The notes: generated from the sequence alone by a model not told the origin. DNA of 64,000 nt from Streptomyces sp. NBC_01288 (GCF_035982055.1 NZ_CP108427.1:3844001-3908000); one strand, 5' to 3'. Shown: positions 8,303 through 17,038, counted from the first letter of the stretch. Translations and numbers: made by a program.

Positions 8303-8323
8303 CGCGCAGTTCCCCGCGCCCCT
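8303..8323 (+). repeat. Dispersed 21-bp intergenic repeat, copy 1
   Basis: The 21-bp sequence containing GCGCAGTTCCCCGCGCCCCT occurs here and three more times in the window (60999-61019, then inverted at 61046-61066 and 61197-61217). Here it is followed by AAAGGGGCGC, which can fold back on the CGCCCCT end. Nothing else is visible in the 8239-8396 gap. I recognise it as a common intergenic sequence in Streptomyces genomes. Confidence 0.75.
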
Positions 8324-8396
8324 AAAGGGGCGCTCCTCTGAACCGTGTTGATCCGGGACCCGGGTGACACCTCCCGTTCATCCCTTTCCTCGGGGA

Positions 8397-9506
8397 ATGT
8401 TGGGTTCCGCGAGCACGCTGCCCCTCGTGAGACGTATCGCGGGAATCGTCCTCGCGGTGTTGCTGATCGGTGGCGTGGTGGCAGCCGTCGTAGCGGGCCG
8501 GGACAACGGGGACAAGGGCACGGCAACGAAGACCGTGCGTGGTGTGATCGGTTCGGAGAAGGCGGACTTCTTCGCCGATCCCGATGTGGTGAAGGCCCTC
8601 GCCGCCAAGGGCTTCACCGTGCGGACGGAGACCTCCGGGTCCTGGGCCATGGAGGGGCTCAACCTCAAGGGGTACGACTTCGCCTTCCCCTCCAGTCAGG
8701 CGCCGGCCGACGCGCTCGCCGCCAAGTACGAGGTGCGGCAGCCCTTGCCTCGGCCCTTCTACTCGCCGCTCGTCGTCGTGGCCCACCGCAGCGCCGCCCA
8801 GGTCCTCGCGGACAACGGGCTCGCCACGCTGGACAAGAGCCAGGACCGCGGCACCCTGAAGATGGGCGCCTATCTCGATGCCGCCCAGCGGGATCTGACC
8901 TGGCAGCAGCTCAAGGGGGCCGACAGACATGGGGAGTTGACCGGCACCCTCTACATCGCCACCACCGACCCGGAGACCTCCAACTCGGGTGCTCTGTACC
9001 TCGCCGCCGCCTCCTACGTCGCCAACGGCGGGCGGGTGGCCGCCAGTAGCGCCGATGTGGATCGCACCGCGCCTCTGATGCACAAGTTGATCAGCGTGCA
9101 AGGGGCCCAACAGTCCAGCTCGGACGCGCCGTTCAGGGATTTCATCAGCGGCGCCGGCAATCCGCTGGTCCTCGTGTACGAGTCGCAGGTGGCCTCGCTG
9201 CTCCTCGACAAGCAGCCGGTCGGCGACCTCGTCGTGCTCTACCCGGACACCACGGCCAACAGCGACCACACCGTCGTACCGCTCACTCCGGAGGGCCGCG
9301 CACTCGGTCAACTCCTCAGCAGCGACCCGGCGTTGCGCAGGCTCGCCGTACGGCACGGGTTCCGGCCGCAGGGTGACACCGCCGAGTTCGTCGCGGCCAC
9401 CGCCGCCCACTCCAGCTATCTCAACCAGACGCTGACCGGCGTCCGGCAGGCGCCCGTGCCCACCTCGACGGTGCTGCACGACATGGCGCGCCGGGCGCGC
9501 GGTTGA
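8397..9506 (+). CDS. Membrane-anchored solute-binding-like protein
   Basis: A 369-residue protein with one N-terminal transmembrane helix (about residues 10-30, VRRIAGIVLAVLLIGGVVAAVVAG) and an extracytoplasmic domain of the type-II periplasmic-binding-protein fold (GVIGSEKADFFADPDVVKALAAKGFTVR... through LVVLYPDTTANSDHTVVPLTP). No lipobox is present, so it is probably anchored by the uncleaved helix. No transporter permease is nearby. Instead it is the first gene of an arm with TelA and a solute-binding/vWA lipoprotein to which it is related. The start is uncertain: ATG 8397 is used, while GTG 8364 and GTG 8426 are in frame and none has a good RBS. A role as an extracellular sensor is inferred. 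Confidence 0.8.
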   Translation: MLGSASTLPLVRRIAGIVLAVLLIGGVVAAVVAGRDNGDKGTATKTVRGVIGSEKADFFADPDVVKALAAKGFTVRTETSGSWAMEGLNLKGYDFAFPSSQAPADALAAKYEVRQPLPRPFYSPLVVVAHRSAAQVLADNGLATLDKSQDRGTLKMGAYLDAAQRDLTWQQLKGADRHGELTGTLYIATTDPETSNSGALYLAAASYVANGGRVAASSADVDRTAPLMHKLISVQGAQQSSSDAPFRDFISGAGNPLVLVYESQVASLLLDKQPVGDLVVLYPDTTANSDHTVVPLTPEGRALGQLLSSDPALRRLAVRHGFRPQGDTAEFVAATAAHSSYLNQTLTGVRQAPVPTSTVLHDMARRARG

Positions 9507-9520
9507 ACGGGGGGAACCAC

Positions 9521-10738
9521 ATGAGCGGCAGTTTCAACACCAGCCAGAACAGCAGTCAGCACACTCAGAGCGGGGACGACGTCTTCACCCTCACCCCACC
9601 GGAGGCCGTCGTGCCGGTGCCGAAGGAGAGGGCCGGCGGGCTCGTGCCCGTGGACGAGAGTGTCCGTGCGGACATGGCCCAGAAGGCCGCCGCCTATGTC
9701 GACGGGCTCGCCTCCCTCGATGCCCGCTCGCCCGAATTCGCGGGCAAGGTCGGGGAGATCAGCGCGCTCGGCGCCGGTGAGATGCGCACCGCCACCGCGC
9801 AGTCCAACCGGATGCTGGAGCGGACCGTGCGCAGCCTGCCGTCGAAGGGCGGGGACGCCCAGTCGCAGGTGGCGGGCTCGCTCGTCGAACTCCGGCGTGT
9901 GGTCGAGGACTTGGACCCGCGTGATCTGTCCGCCTCCAAGGGAAGGAAGTTCCTGTCCCGGCTTCCCGGCGGCAACAAGCTGCGCGACCACGTCGCCAAG
10001 TACGCCTCCGCGCAGGGGACGTTGAACAAGATCGTGGGCTCTCTCCGCGGTGGCCAGGACGAACTCCGGCGTGACAACGCGGCATTGCAGACCGAGCGGG
10101 TCCGCCTCTGGGAGACCATGGGCAAGCTCCAGGAGTACGTCGTCCTGACCCAGGCTCTCGACACGGCCGTCGAGCAGCACATCACCGGCGTCGAGGCCGC
10201 CGATCCGAGCCAGGCCGACACCCTCCGCGCGGACGTCCTCTTCCCGGTCCGGCAGAAGCACCAGGACCTGCTGACCCAGCTCGCGGTGTGCGCGCAGGGC
10301 TACTTGGCGATGGACGTCGTACGGCGCAACAACGACGAGCTGATCAAGGGTGTGGACCGGGCGGCCACGACCACCGTCTCCGCCCTCCGCATCTCGGTCA
10401 TGCTCGCCTCCGCGCTCGACAACCAGCGCAAGGTCGTCGACCAGGTCAACGCCCTGCGCGGCACGACCGAGGACCTCATCCGGGGCAACGCCGAGATGCT
10501 CTCCACGCAGAGCGGCGAGATCCAGCGCATCGCGGCCGACCCGGCGGTGGGCGCGGAGACGCTCCGTACCGCCTTCCAGCAGATCTACCGCACGCTCGAC
10601 GCCATCGACACCTACAAGGTCCAGGCGACCGAGGTGATGGCGGCGACCGTGGAGTCCCTGACGTCCGAACTCCAGAACGCCGGCACGTACTTGGAGCGGA
10701 GCCGGTCGCAGAGTGCGATGGAGGGTGGGCTCGGATGA
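9521..10738 (+). CDS. telA: TelA-family toxic anion resistance protein
   Basis: A 405-residue, almost entirely helical/coiled-coil cytoplasmic protein of the TelA (KlaA/toxic anion resistance) family. The family is linked to tellurite and other chemical stress, and its biochemical role is not settled. The conserved central block QRTE/LW..M..LQEYV..TQALD and the C-terminal ALDNQRKVVDQVNALRGTTEDLI...TLRTAFQQIYRTLDAIDTYK block are intact. Start ATG 9521 has GGGGGGA 6 nt upstream. The stop overlaps the next gene's start by ATGA, so TelA and the solute-binding/vWA lipoprotein are translationally coupled. Confidence 0.9.
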   Translation: MSGSFNTSQNSSQHTQSGDDVFTLTPPEAVVPVPKERAGGLVPVDESVRADMAQKAAAYVDGLASLDARSPEFAGKVGEISALGAGEMRTATAQSNRMLERTVRSLPSKGGDAQSQVAGSLVELRRVVEDLDPRDLSASKGRKFLSRLPGGNKLRDHVAKYASAQGTLNKIVGSLRGGQDELRRDNAALQTERVRLWETMGKLQEYVVLTQALDTAVEQHITGVEAADPSQADTLRADVLFPVRQKHQDLLTQLAVCAQGYLAMDVVRRNNDELIKGVDRAATTTVSALRISVMLASALDNQRKVVDQVNALRGTTEDLIRGNAEMLSTQSGEIQRIAADPAVGAETLRTAFQQIYRTLDAIDTYKVQATEVMAATVESLTSELQNAGTYLERSRSQSAMEGGLG

Positions 10739-12270
10739 GACGCCTTCTCGCCCTCGCGCTCGGCACAGCCGCCCTGTTGACCGCGTGCACCTCGCAGCCC
10801 AGGCAACCCGCGACCGACAACGCCCCCAAGCCCGGCACCCTCCGCGTCCTCGCCTCCAGCGAACTCAGCGACATGACCCCGGTGTTCGACCAGGTCCGCA
10901 AGGACACCGGCATCACCATCCGTCCCACCTACATGGGCACCCTCGACGCGGTGAACCTGCTGGCGAAGGGCGAGGTCGACGGGCGGTACGACGCCCTGTG
11001 GCTGTCGTCGAACGACTATCTGCGGCTACGGCCCGACGCGGCGAAGAAGGTCGTGTCGGAGACCCCGATCATGTCGAGCCCGGTCGCGATCGGTGTGAAG
11101 ACGGCCACCGTCACGGCCCTGGGCTGGACGCCCGGCAAGGTGACCTGGTCGCAGGTCGAACAGGCCGTCCAGGACGGCAAGTTGACCTACGGCATGACGG
11201 ACCCGGCGCGCTCCAACTCCGGTTTCTCGACCCTCATCTCCGTCGCCTCCGCCCTCTCCGGCGCCCAGTCGGCGCTCACCGACGCGGACGTCACCAAGGC
11301 GACTCCCCGGCTGAAGGAGTTCTTCAAGGGGCAGAAGCTGACGTCGGGTTCCTCGGGCTGGCTGGCCACGGCCTACCAACGCCGGGGAAACGTCGACGCG
11401 TTGCTCAACTACGAGTCCGTCCTCAAGGGCATCCCGGGCCTGACGGTGATCCGCCCGAGCGACGGAGTCGTCACCGCCGACTACCCGTTGACCTCCCTCG
11501 CCTCGACGGACGCCACGACCCGCGAGAACGTCCGGCGCGTCACGGCGGACCTGCGCGCGGACGCCCTCCAGCGGCTCATCACGACCCGCACGCACCGCCG
11601 CCCGGTCGTCCCCTCCGTACCGCCCGCGTCCGGCCTGGACACCAGCCGACGGCGTGAACTCCCGTTCCCCGGCAGCCGGTCGGTCGCCGACGGGCTCCTC
11701 GACTCGTACGAGAACAAGCTGCGCCGGCCCTCGCGGACCGTATACGTCCTCGACACCTCGGGCTCGATGGACGGCGACCGGCTGTCCCGGCTGAAGAAGG
11801 CCCTCACCGATCTGACCGGGGACTTCCGGCAGCGCGAGGAGGTCACGCTGATGCCCTTCGGGTCGGCCGTGAAGAGTGTGCGGACGCATGTGGTGAGCCC
11901 GAGCGATCCGCAGGCCGGGCTCGACGCCATCCGCGCGGACACGAAGGCGCTCAGCGCCTCCGGCAACACCGCGATCTACACCTCGCTGGAGAAGGCGTAC
12001 GAGCATCTCGGCACCGGCGGCGACACGTTCACCTCGATCGTGCTGATGACCGACGGCGAGAACACGACCGGCGCCAAGGCGAAGGAGTTCGACGGCTTCT
12101 ACCGGCAATTCCCCGCCACCCAGCGGGAGATACCCGTCTTCCCCATCCTCTTCGGCGATTCGGACAAGGCGGAGCTCCAGCACATCGCCGATCTGACCGG
12201 CGGCCGGCTCTTCGACGCCCGACAGGGCTCGCTGGACGGCGCCTTCGAGGAGATCCGTGGCTACCAGTAG
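10735..12270 (+). CDS. Solute-binding / von Willebrand A fusion lipoprotein
   Basis: A 511-residue secreted lipoprotein. The signal peptide ends in the lipobox LLTAC (lipidated C18). Residues about 30-300 form a type-II solute-binding domain (TLRVLASSELSDMTPVFDQV..., then MTDPARSNSGFSTL), and residues about 330-510 form a von Willebrand A domain with a complete MIDAS (D340-T-S342-G-S344, and T/D in NTAIYTS and MTDGEN). Both modules lie outside the membrane, so a metal-dependent adhesion-type vWA is tethered to a ligand-binding domain. There is no transport permease in the operon. It is coupled to TelA by an ATGA overlap and overlaps the next gene by 14 nt. Sensing or capture of an extracellular ligand is inferred. 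Confidence 0.9.
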   Translation: MRRLLALALGTAALLTACTSQPRQPATDNAPKPGTLRVLASSELSDMTPVFDQVRKDTGITIRPTYMGTLDAVNLLAKGEVDGRYDALWLSSNDYLRLRPDAAKKVVSETPIMSSPVAIGVKTATVTALGWTPGKVTWSQVEQAVQDGKLTYGMTDPARSNSGFSTLISVASALSGAQSALTDADVTKATPRLKEFFKGQKLTSGSSGWLATAYQRRGNVDALLNYESVLKGIPGLTVIRPSDGVVTADYPLTSLASTDATTRENVRRVTADLRADALQRLITTRTHRRPVVPSVPPASGLDTSRRRELPFPGSRSVADGLLDSYENKLRRPSRTVYVLDTSGSMDGDRLSRLKKALTDLTGDFRQREEVTLMPFGSAVKSVRTHVVSPSDPQAGLDAIRADTKALSASGNTAIYTSLEKAYEHLGTGGDTFTSIVLMTDGENTTGAKAKEFDGFYRQFPATQREIPVFPILFGDSDKAELQHIADLTGGRLFDARQGSLDGAFEEIRGYQ

Positions 12271-12868
12271 GTTTCTGGGCTATCTGGAGTCCCGCAAGAA
12301 CCTCGCCGGCAGCGCGTGCGGACTCGTCGGGCTGGTGCTGACGTTCGTGGGTGTGGCGGGACCGTACTGGCCGGTCGTGGTCGTCGGTCTGTACGGCGCG
12401 GGTGCGCTGATCGCCCCGCCGGAGCGGCCGCCGCTGCCCGACTTCCCGGACCCGTCGGCCCAACTGGAGGAACTGCGGGACGACTTCGAGAAGCTCGGCG
12501 GTTATCTGGCGGACGTCGAACTGCCGCCCGCCGCAGCCGGTCGGCTCACCGAGCTGACCCAGCTTCTCGCCGGGCTCCTCGATCCGCAGGTCACGCATGA
12601 TCTCGCGCAGGATCCGGAGGGCGTGCACATCCTGTCGCGGGCGGTCCGGCAGGACGTGCCGGAGGCGGTCGACACGTTCGTACGGGCGCGGTGGTGGACG
12701 CGGTTGGCCCCCGGTGCCGAACCCCCTGAGCGGCATCTGGAACGGCAGTTGACGGTGCTTCAGGAGGAGGCGCGGGGGTTGGCGAGGGGACTTCGCGAGG
12801 CCGAGGAGCGGCGGCAGGAGACGCACACCCGGTTCCTGGAGGAGCGCGGGCGCTCTCAGGACAGGTGA
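12257..12868 (+). CDS. Small membrane protein with cytoplasmic coiled coil
   Basis: A 203-residue protein with two closely spaced hydrophobic segments near the N-terminus (LAGSACGLVGLVLTFVGVAG and WPVVVVGLYGAGALIAPP). A long polar, helix-rich domain follows, ending in a predicted coiled coil (ERHLERQLTVLQEEARGLARGLREAEERRQE). GTG 12257 is used; it overlaps the preceding lipoprotein gene by 14 nt. The 3' end overlaps the 3' end of the convergent kinase gene by 13 nt. No family name can be assigned, but its fixed position after TelA and the vWA lipoprotein suggests a membrane component of the same system. Confidence 0.78.
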   Translation: MATSRFLGYLESRKNLAGSACGLVGLVLTFVGVAGPYWPVVVVGLYGAGALIAPPERPPLPDFPDPSAQLEELRDDFEKLGGYLADVELPPAAAGRLTELTQLLAGLLDPQVTHDLAQDPEGVHILSRAVRQDVPEAVDTFVRARWWTRLAPGAEPPERHLERQLTVLQEEARGLARGLREAEERRQETHTRFLEERGRSQDR

Positions 12869-14016
12869 CCCAGCACGATCAGGACCAGGACGACCAGGAG
12901 CAGTACGCCGAGCACTTTCAGGAGGCCGAAGCGGTGCTCCCGCACCGGTGCGGCCGCGGGAGGCGCCGGGATCGTGGGCCGTACCGGCAGGTTGAACACG
13001 TCGTGGCCCGTCACCGCGGCCCGCGTGCACCACGGGCAGGTCGGGAGGTGGGAGCCGTAGGAGTGCAGGGGGCGGGCCCGGCAGAGCTGGACCCTGGAGC
13101 GCTCCTGGTCCAGGGCGCGTAGCCAGACTTCCGGGGTGGGGCGGGCGGACGGGGCGTGGACGCCCGCGCCGAACGCCGTGTGGGCCAGGGTGAGGAGGCT
13201 TGGCGGGAGGACCGAGGGGTCGACGGTGCCGCGTGGGATGACGACGGCCTCGGGGCGGACGACGTAGGAGACGCTCGCGGCGATGTTGTCCTTGACCGTG
13301 GACTCGGGGGTGCTGTCGTGCGGGACGCCGCCGAAGGGGTGGTTGCCGGCGGTGAGGAGCTGGTAAATGAGCACCGCCAGCGCGAAGTTGTCGCTCTCCT
13401 CGGTGGCCGCGGCGCCCGACTGGCGTTCCGGTGAGGAGTAGTCGGTGGTGTGCATCAGGCAGGGGAAGGGCTCGGCGGTGACCGGGTCGGTGAAGGCGAT
13501 GGAGTCGCAGTCGAGGAAGGTGACGAAGCCGTTGGCGTCGACGACGACGTTGCTGCTGGAGAAGTCGCCGATGACGAGGTGGTCGTAGTGCATGCGGGCC
13601 GTCATGAAGGCGAGGTTCCAGGCGACGCCGAGCAGGAAGCGCCAGTCCGCGCGGTCGCCGAAGAGGCGGAGGCGCTGGGCGCGGGTGAACAGGCCTACCA
13701 GCTGGACGTGTTGGGGTTCGCCGAAGCGGCGCATGGCGTAGCCGAGGAACTCGCCCTCGGGGCTGCGGGCCATGGCGGTGGGCCAGGCGAGTTCGGGGGG
13801 CTGGTTGGCGTCGGTGGGGCGGGCGGCCAGGGGGGACATGGTGAGCATGCGGGCCAGGCGGCGCTCCAAGTCGGGCCCGGGGCGGTCGCGGTAGAGCTTG
13901 ACGACGATCGTGTCGTCGCCCTCGACCGGGAAGACGGCCGCCTGTCCCCCGCCCTTGAGCGGGAGTTCGGCGAGGGTGACGGGCTTGCCGTCGAGGTGGA
14001 CCGTGCGGCCGGTCAT
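12856..14016 (-). CDS. Divergent YegI-type protein kinase with zinc knuckle and C-terminal tail anchor
   Basis: A 386-residue eukaryotic-like kinase fold with altered motifs. The G-loop is LKGGGQAAVF (20-29) and the lysine K40 sits in VVKLYRD. The catalytic loop is IGDFSSSNVVV (D151, N156) in place of HRDLKPxN. The magnesium motif is DCDS (169-172) instead of DFG, and SPERQ replaces APE. This pattern matches the bacterial YegI-like kinases that pair with a PP2C phosphatase and a vWA protein. After the kinase come CPWC (327-330) with nearby C312, H318 and H323, a likely zinc knuckle, then a proline-rich linker and a single C-terminal helix (364-383), so the kinase is tail-anchored and faces the cytoplasm. 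It overlaps the PP2C gene by ATGA. Confidence 0.88.
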   Translation of the reverse strand: MTGRTVHLDGKPVTLAELPLKGGGQAAVFPVEGDDTIVVKLYRDRPGPDLERRLARMLTMSPLAARPTDANQPPELAWPTAMARSPEGEFLGYAMRRFGEPQHVQLVGLFTRAQRLRLFGDRADWRFLLGVAWNLAFMTARMHYDHLVIGDFSSSNVVVDANGFVTFLDCDSIAFTDPVTAEPFPCLMHTTDYSSPERQSGAAATEESDNFALAVLIYQLLTAGNHPFGGVPHDSTPESTVKDNIAASVSYVVRPEAVVIPRGTVDPSVLPPSLLTLAHTAFGAGVHAPSARPTPEVWLRALDQERSRVQLCRARPLHSYGSHLPTCPWCTRAAVTGHDVFNLPVRPTIPAPPAAAPVREHRFGLLKVLGVLLLVVLVLIVLGHLS

Positions 14017-14804
14017 GGCGTCACCGCGCGCACGGCCCGCAGGAGGGTCTTGTCGTCGGCGTTGAGGCTGGTGAGCCGGTCCGACCTGAGGAGGGCGGCG
14101 AGGCCCTCGTGCGCTTTGTCGGTGACCGGTCCCGGGGTGTCGAGGGAGCCCAACACGGCTTCCACGAACGAGGTGTTGGGCTGTGGCGGGCCGCCGCCGG
14201 AGAGGGACAGGGCGGCCTGCGTGAGGCCGTCGGTGGAGAGCAGGACGCCGTCGACGCGCGGGTCCGCCACGCAGTCGGTTCGCAGTCGGCGGGGTGCGTC
14301 GGGCGAGGTGAGGAAGACGGTCTCGTTGCTGTACTCGCTGACGGCGGGCGGCTGCGGGAGGAGGTGGAACTGCCGTTCCCCGTCCTCCGTTCCGGCACGG
14401 ACCACGACGAAGCCGTCGCCGACGCTGAGATGGCCCAGCCAGCCGGGCGTGAGGACCACGACGGTGAGGGTCGTCGCGTAGTCGGGGGCCGTGCTGCCGT
14501 AGGTGTCCAGGAAGATCTTGCTGACGTCGTCGAAGGCCTCCGCGAGCAGCCTGTGGACCTCCTCGCCCGGCGGGCAGCCGGACGCGGCGGCCGCCCGGCG
14601 CCGGAAGTGCTCGGCCGCCAACTCGACGGCGTGCAGGGCCCCTTGGTCGGAGTGCGGGCGGCTGCCCGCGCCGTCCGCGACGGCGAGGACGGACACGGAC
14701 GCGGAGGACGTGTAGGTGCAGGCGTCCTGGCAGGGCGTGCCGGTACGGCGGTGCCGGTAGCCCTCGACGCTCAGGCCGTGGATGCGCCAGGGTGATCCGG
14801 CCAC
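14013..14804 (-). CDS. PP2C-family Ser/Thr phosphatase
   Basis: A 263-residue stand-alone PP2C phosphatase (PphC/YegK-like). Metal-binding motifs are present: QDA at 26-28, DGAG at 44-47 in AVADGAGSRPHSD, GDG in LSVGDGFVVV, STDG in VLLSTDGLTQ, and a C-terminal ADDKTLL in place of the usual DNxT. It should reverse phosphorylation by the kinase encoded immediately downstream, to which it is coupled by a 4-bp ATGA overlap. The vWA gene ends 3 nt upstream of its start. The kinase-phosphatase-vWA order is that of the TerY-P / YegIKL triads. Confidence 0.9.
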   Translation of the reverse strand: MAGSPWRIHGLSVEGYRHRRTGTPCQDACTYTSSASVSVLAVADGAGSRPHSDQGALHAVELAAEHFRRRAAAASGCPPGEEVHRLLAEAFDDVSKIFLDTYGSTAPDYATTLTVVVLTPGWLGHLSVGDGFVVVRAGTEDGERQFHLLPQPPAVSEYSNETVFLTSPDAPRRLRTDCVADPRVDGVLLSTDGLTQAALSLSGGGPPQPNTSFVEAVLGSLDTPGPVTDKAHEGLAALLRSDRLTSLNADDKTLLRAVRAVTP

Positions 14805-14807
14805 CGC

Positions 14808-15569
14808 TCAGCTCTCCCAGGCCGGGCGCTGCGTCTTGAACTGGCTGAAGATCTTCTCGAAGACCTCGTCGCCCGCGCCCTTCTGCTCGGCGTTCGCGCT
14901 GGCCGACATCATCTGGAGCAGCTCGCGGAACGGGAAGCCCTGGATGCGCGCGTTGAACTTCGGCGCGAACGCCTGGAGCACCTGCTCGCCGCGGTCCGTG
15001 ATGCCGCCGACGCCGATCGCGTAGAGCCGGAAGCGGCGAGCCTGTTGCTCGTCGGCGAGGACGGGCAGCAGCCGGTGCCAGGAGTCGGTCATATGGCCGG
15101 TGGTGTCGGTGGGGAGGCCGTCGGTGACCAGGCAGATCTGCGGGCGGTAGTACTGGAGTCCGGAGGCGCGCAGCTCCGCCTTGCGGGCCGCGACGACATG
15201 CATGGCCAGCTCCAGCGCCTCCGTCATCAGGGTGACCCCGGACGCGGTGAACCGGGGTGCCTGGAAGGCATGCGCGGGCACGAAGGGGTTCAACGGGGCG
15301 CGTGGGTCCAGCAGTTGGGGTCCGCGCCAGGCACCCACACCCCGGCCGCCGAAGGTGATGACGGCGACCTCGACGCTGTAGCTGAGGGCGACGTCGTCGT
15401 GGAGTTCGCGGGTCCACTCGGCGAGCGCGTCGTTCAGCGACTGAATCGGCGCGCCCGCCATGGAACTTGACGTGTCGAGGCACAGCACGAGCGGCAGCCG
15501 CTGCGCGTTGTTCTCGAACTCGATGTCGGCGTACTCCGCCGGCATCGTGGGCGGATATTCGCTGTGCAT
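14808..15569 (-). CDS. TerY/YegL-type von Willebrand A domain protein
   Basis: A 253-residue cytoplasmic single-domain vWA protein with a full MIDAS: D32-T-S34-S-S36 (LCLDTSSSMAG), T in SGVTLMTEA and D in LVTDGLPTD. There is no signal peptide or membrane segment, in contrast to the secreted vWA in the convergent arm. Members of this TerY/YegL group are encoded with a PP2C phosphatase and a kinase, and are thought to act as metal-dependent scaffolds or substrates of the pair. The gene lies 33 nt after the membrane protein gene and 3 nt before the phosphatase gene. Confidence 0.9.
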   Translation of the reverse strand: MHSEYPPTMPAEYADIEFENNAQRLPLVLCLDTSSSMAGAPIQSLNDALAEWTRELHDDVALSYSVEVAVITFGGRGVGAWRGPQLLDPRAPLNPFVPAHAFQAPRFTASGVTLMTEALELAMHVVAARKAELRASGLQYYRPQICLVTDGLPTDTTGHMTDSWHRLLPVLADEQQARRFRLYAIGVGGITDRGEQVLQAFAPKFNARIQGFPFRELLQMMSASANAEQKGAGDEVFEKIFSQFKTQRPAWES

Positions 15570-15602
15570 GGGTCTCTCCTGGTGGCACGGGCGGTACGGG
15601 GG

Positions 15603-16496
15603 TCAGGAACTGCCGCGGGCGTGATGCCGGGCGACGGGCGGGAAGGCGTACAGGACGTCGGAGTCGGGTTCGTGGGCGTCGGTGACCTCGACGTACGCGC
15701 CGGGCACGGGCGGCGTCCGGTCCGGTTCGGCCCACACCGCGCGGTACAGGACGTGGTCGAGTTCGACGTATCCCTGCGGGTGAAGTGCCGTACGGACGAC
15801 GGCCGTTCGGGACGGGTCGGGGCGGGGGCCGACCTGACGGCCGTAGGAGGCGGGGGCCGGTGCGGGTGGGACGGGGCGCAGTCGGGCGGTGGTCTCGGTG
15901 GTGGTCTCCGTCGCGCCCGCTACAGCCGGCGTGCGGGAGCGGCGGACGGCGAGGAGGAGGGCCAGGAGCAGGAGGAGGAGTACGGCGGTCAGGGCGATGA
16001 GCAGGACTCGTGTGTGGTCCGTGGACCTGTGTCCGCCGAGTTCGGCGACGCCCACCTTCTTGTCGATCAGTTGGCCGCCGGTGAGCGAGGACTTCTTGAG
16101 CGCCTTGCACAAGTCGTCGACGCAGGCGGGGAGTTCGCGCAGCGTCTTGTCGTCCAGCCGGTCGATCCGGGCGTCCCGGTCGACGAGTGCGCGGCCGGCC
16201 AGGATCAGCAGCGCGCTGCCGCCCTGCCCGGTGTGGACACCGGCCGGTACCTGCACCCGAAGGTTCTTGAGGTCCCGGCGGACGGCGGCCTGACCACCTT
16301 TCTGGCCGGCGTCGAAGCCCAGCGGCTTGTTCAGCGTGACCGTAACCACGGCCCCGTCGTCCAGCGCGTCCTGCCAACAGCCCAGCCGCGTCGGAAAGTT
16401 CTTGCCGCAGTCCGCACGCGCCGCGGCAGCCGGCCCCGCCGGAATCACCGCGATCAACAGGCCGAACAGCAGAGCAGCGAACAACGTACGTCTCAT
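15603..16496 (-). CDS. Single-pass membrane protein with secreted N-terminal domain
   Basis: A 297-residue type-I membrane protein. It has a signal peptide (1-26, MRRTLFAALLFGLLIAVIPAG...). The extracytoplasmic domain of about 135 residues has two cysteine pairs (C30/C40 and C125/C130). A very hydrophobic transmembrane helix follows (164-184), then a cytoplasmic tail with a Thr-rich linker (ATETTTETTARLRP) and a conserved-looking end (YVELDHVLYRAVWAEP). The Thr-rich juxtamembrane tail is a plausible kinase target. I do not recognise the family. It opens the vWA-PP2C-kinase operon with only 33 nt to the next gene, so it may be the input receptor of that triad (inference). Confidence 0.8.
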   Translation of the reverse strand: MRRTLFAALLFGLLIAVIPAGPAAAARADCGKNFPTRLGCWQDALDDGAVVTVTLNKPLGFDAGQKGGQAAVRRDLKNLRVQVPAGVHTGQGGSALLILAGRALVDRDARIDRLDDKTLRELPACVDDLCKALKKSSLTGGQLIDKKVGVAELGGHRSTDHTRVLLIALTAVLLLLLLALLLAVRRSRTPAVAGATETTTETTARLRPVPPAPAPASYGRQVGPRPDPSRTAVVRTALHPQGYVELDHVLYRAVWAEPDRTPPVPGAYVEVTDAHEPDSDVLYAFPPVARHHARGSS

Positions 16497-16576
16497 GACG
16501 ACCCCCCGTTGGCGCCCATAGTGGAGGCAACAGGCGGGTGGCCGAAAGGGGTTGACTGAGAATGCTCAATTCACTT

Positions 16577-17038
16577 CTACAGCTGGAAAACCTGATGACA
16601 ACGGGTGAACATCTGTCGCGCCCGTTCCACCCAATCACTGGCCAGAACATCGAAATCGGCCTGGGAGATCCGGCAGGTCAGCGGCAGGTCGCAGACACCG
16701 GCGAGGCACGGTCTCGGTCCGCGCACGTCCCATACCGAGAGCATGGGATTCAGCTGTTCGGTGTTCCACGCGTTCGACGCGGCGGCGGCGATCGCCAATT
16801 GATCCTTGCGCAGAGAATGACCGTCGGTGACAAAGGCGACAAGGAGTCTTTTCGTGGTCATGAAACGCACGGTGAGCGTACGTCCGGGCGCTTCTAGATC
16901 GAATTGCAGGGAGAGGGAATCGACCTCGCTCTCGACGTGGTAATTCCGGCGGGCACCCCAGGTGTGCGTCAACTGCCGCCAGGACGAGCCGATGTCGTAG
17001 TCCCGGCCGGGCGGGAGGGAGGCCTCAGGCGTCGCCAC
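16577..17038 (-). CDS. YbjN-like domain protein
   Basis: A 153-residue cytoplasmic protein starting at GTG 17038 and overlapping the end of the kinase gene by 14 nt. The pattern of a beta-rich first half (LSLQFDLEAPGRTLTVRFMTT), then a helix with AAAASNAWNTEQLNP, an LPLTCRISQADFDVLASDWV stretch and a terminal helix ARQMFTRCHQVF resembles YbjN/type-III-secretion-chaperone-like proteins. In actinobacteria these often sit beside signalling genes. The family assignment is by pattern only. It is translationally linked to the Ser/Thr kinase, so it is a candidate partner or substrate. Confidence 0.65.
   Translation of the reverse strand: MATPEASLPPGRDYDIGSSWRQLTHTWGARRNYHVESEVDSLSLQFDLEAPGRTLTVRFMTTKRLLVAFVTDGHSLRKDQLAIAAAASNAWNTEQLNPMLSVWDVRGPRPCLAGVCDLPLTCRISQADFDVLASDWVERARQMFTRCHQVFQL

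Noticed and set aside
8303..8323. Possible CRISPR or IS-end repeats
   Set aside because: The repeats are not regularly spaced with unique spacers and have no cas genes or transposase nearby; they are dispersed intergenic repeats.
12856..16650. A 1264-codon open frame on the minus strand covering several genes
   Set aside because: Only its last 386 codons (from 14016) match the kinase family. The rest is Arg/Pro/Gly-rich and runs out of frame through the PP2C, vWA and membrane-protein genes, as expected for a GC-rich shadow frame.
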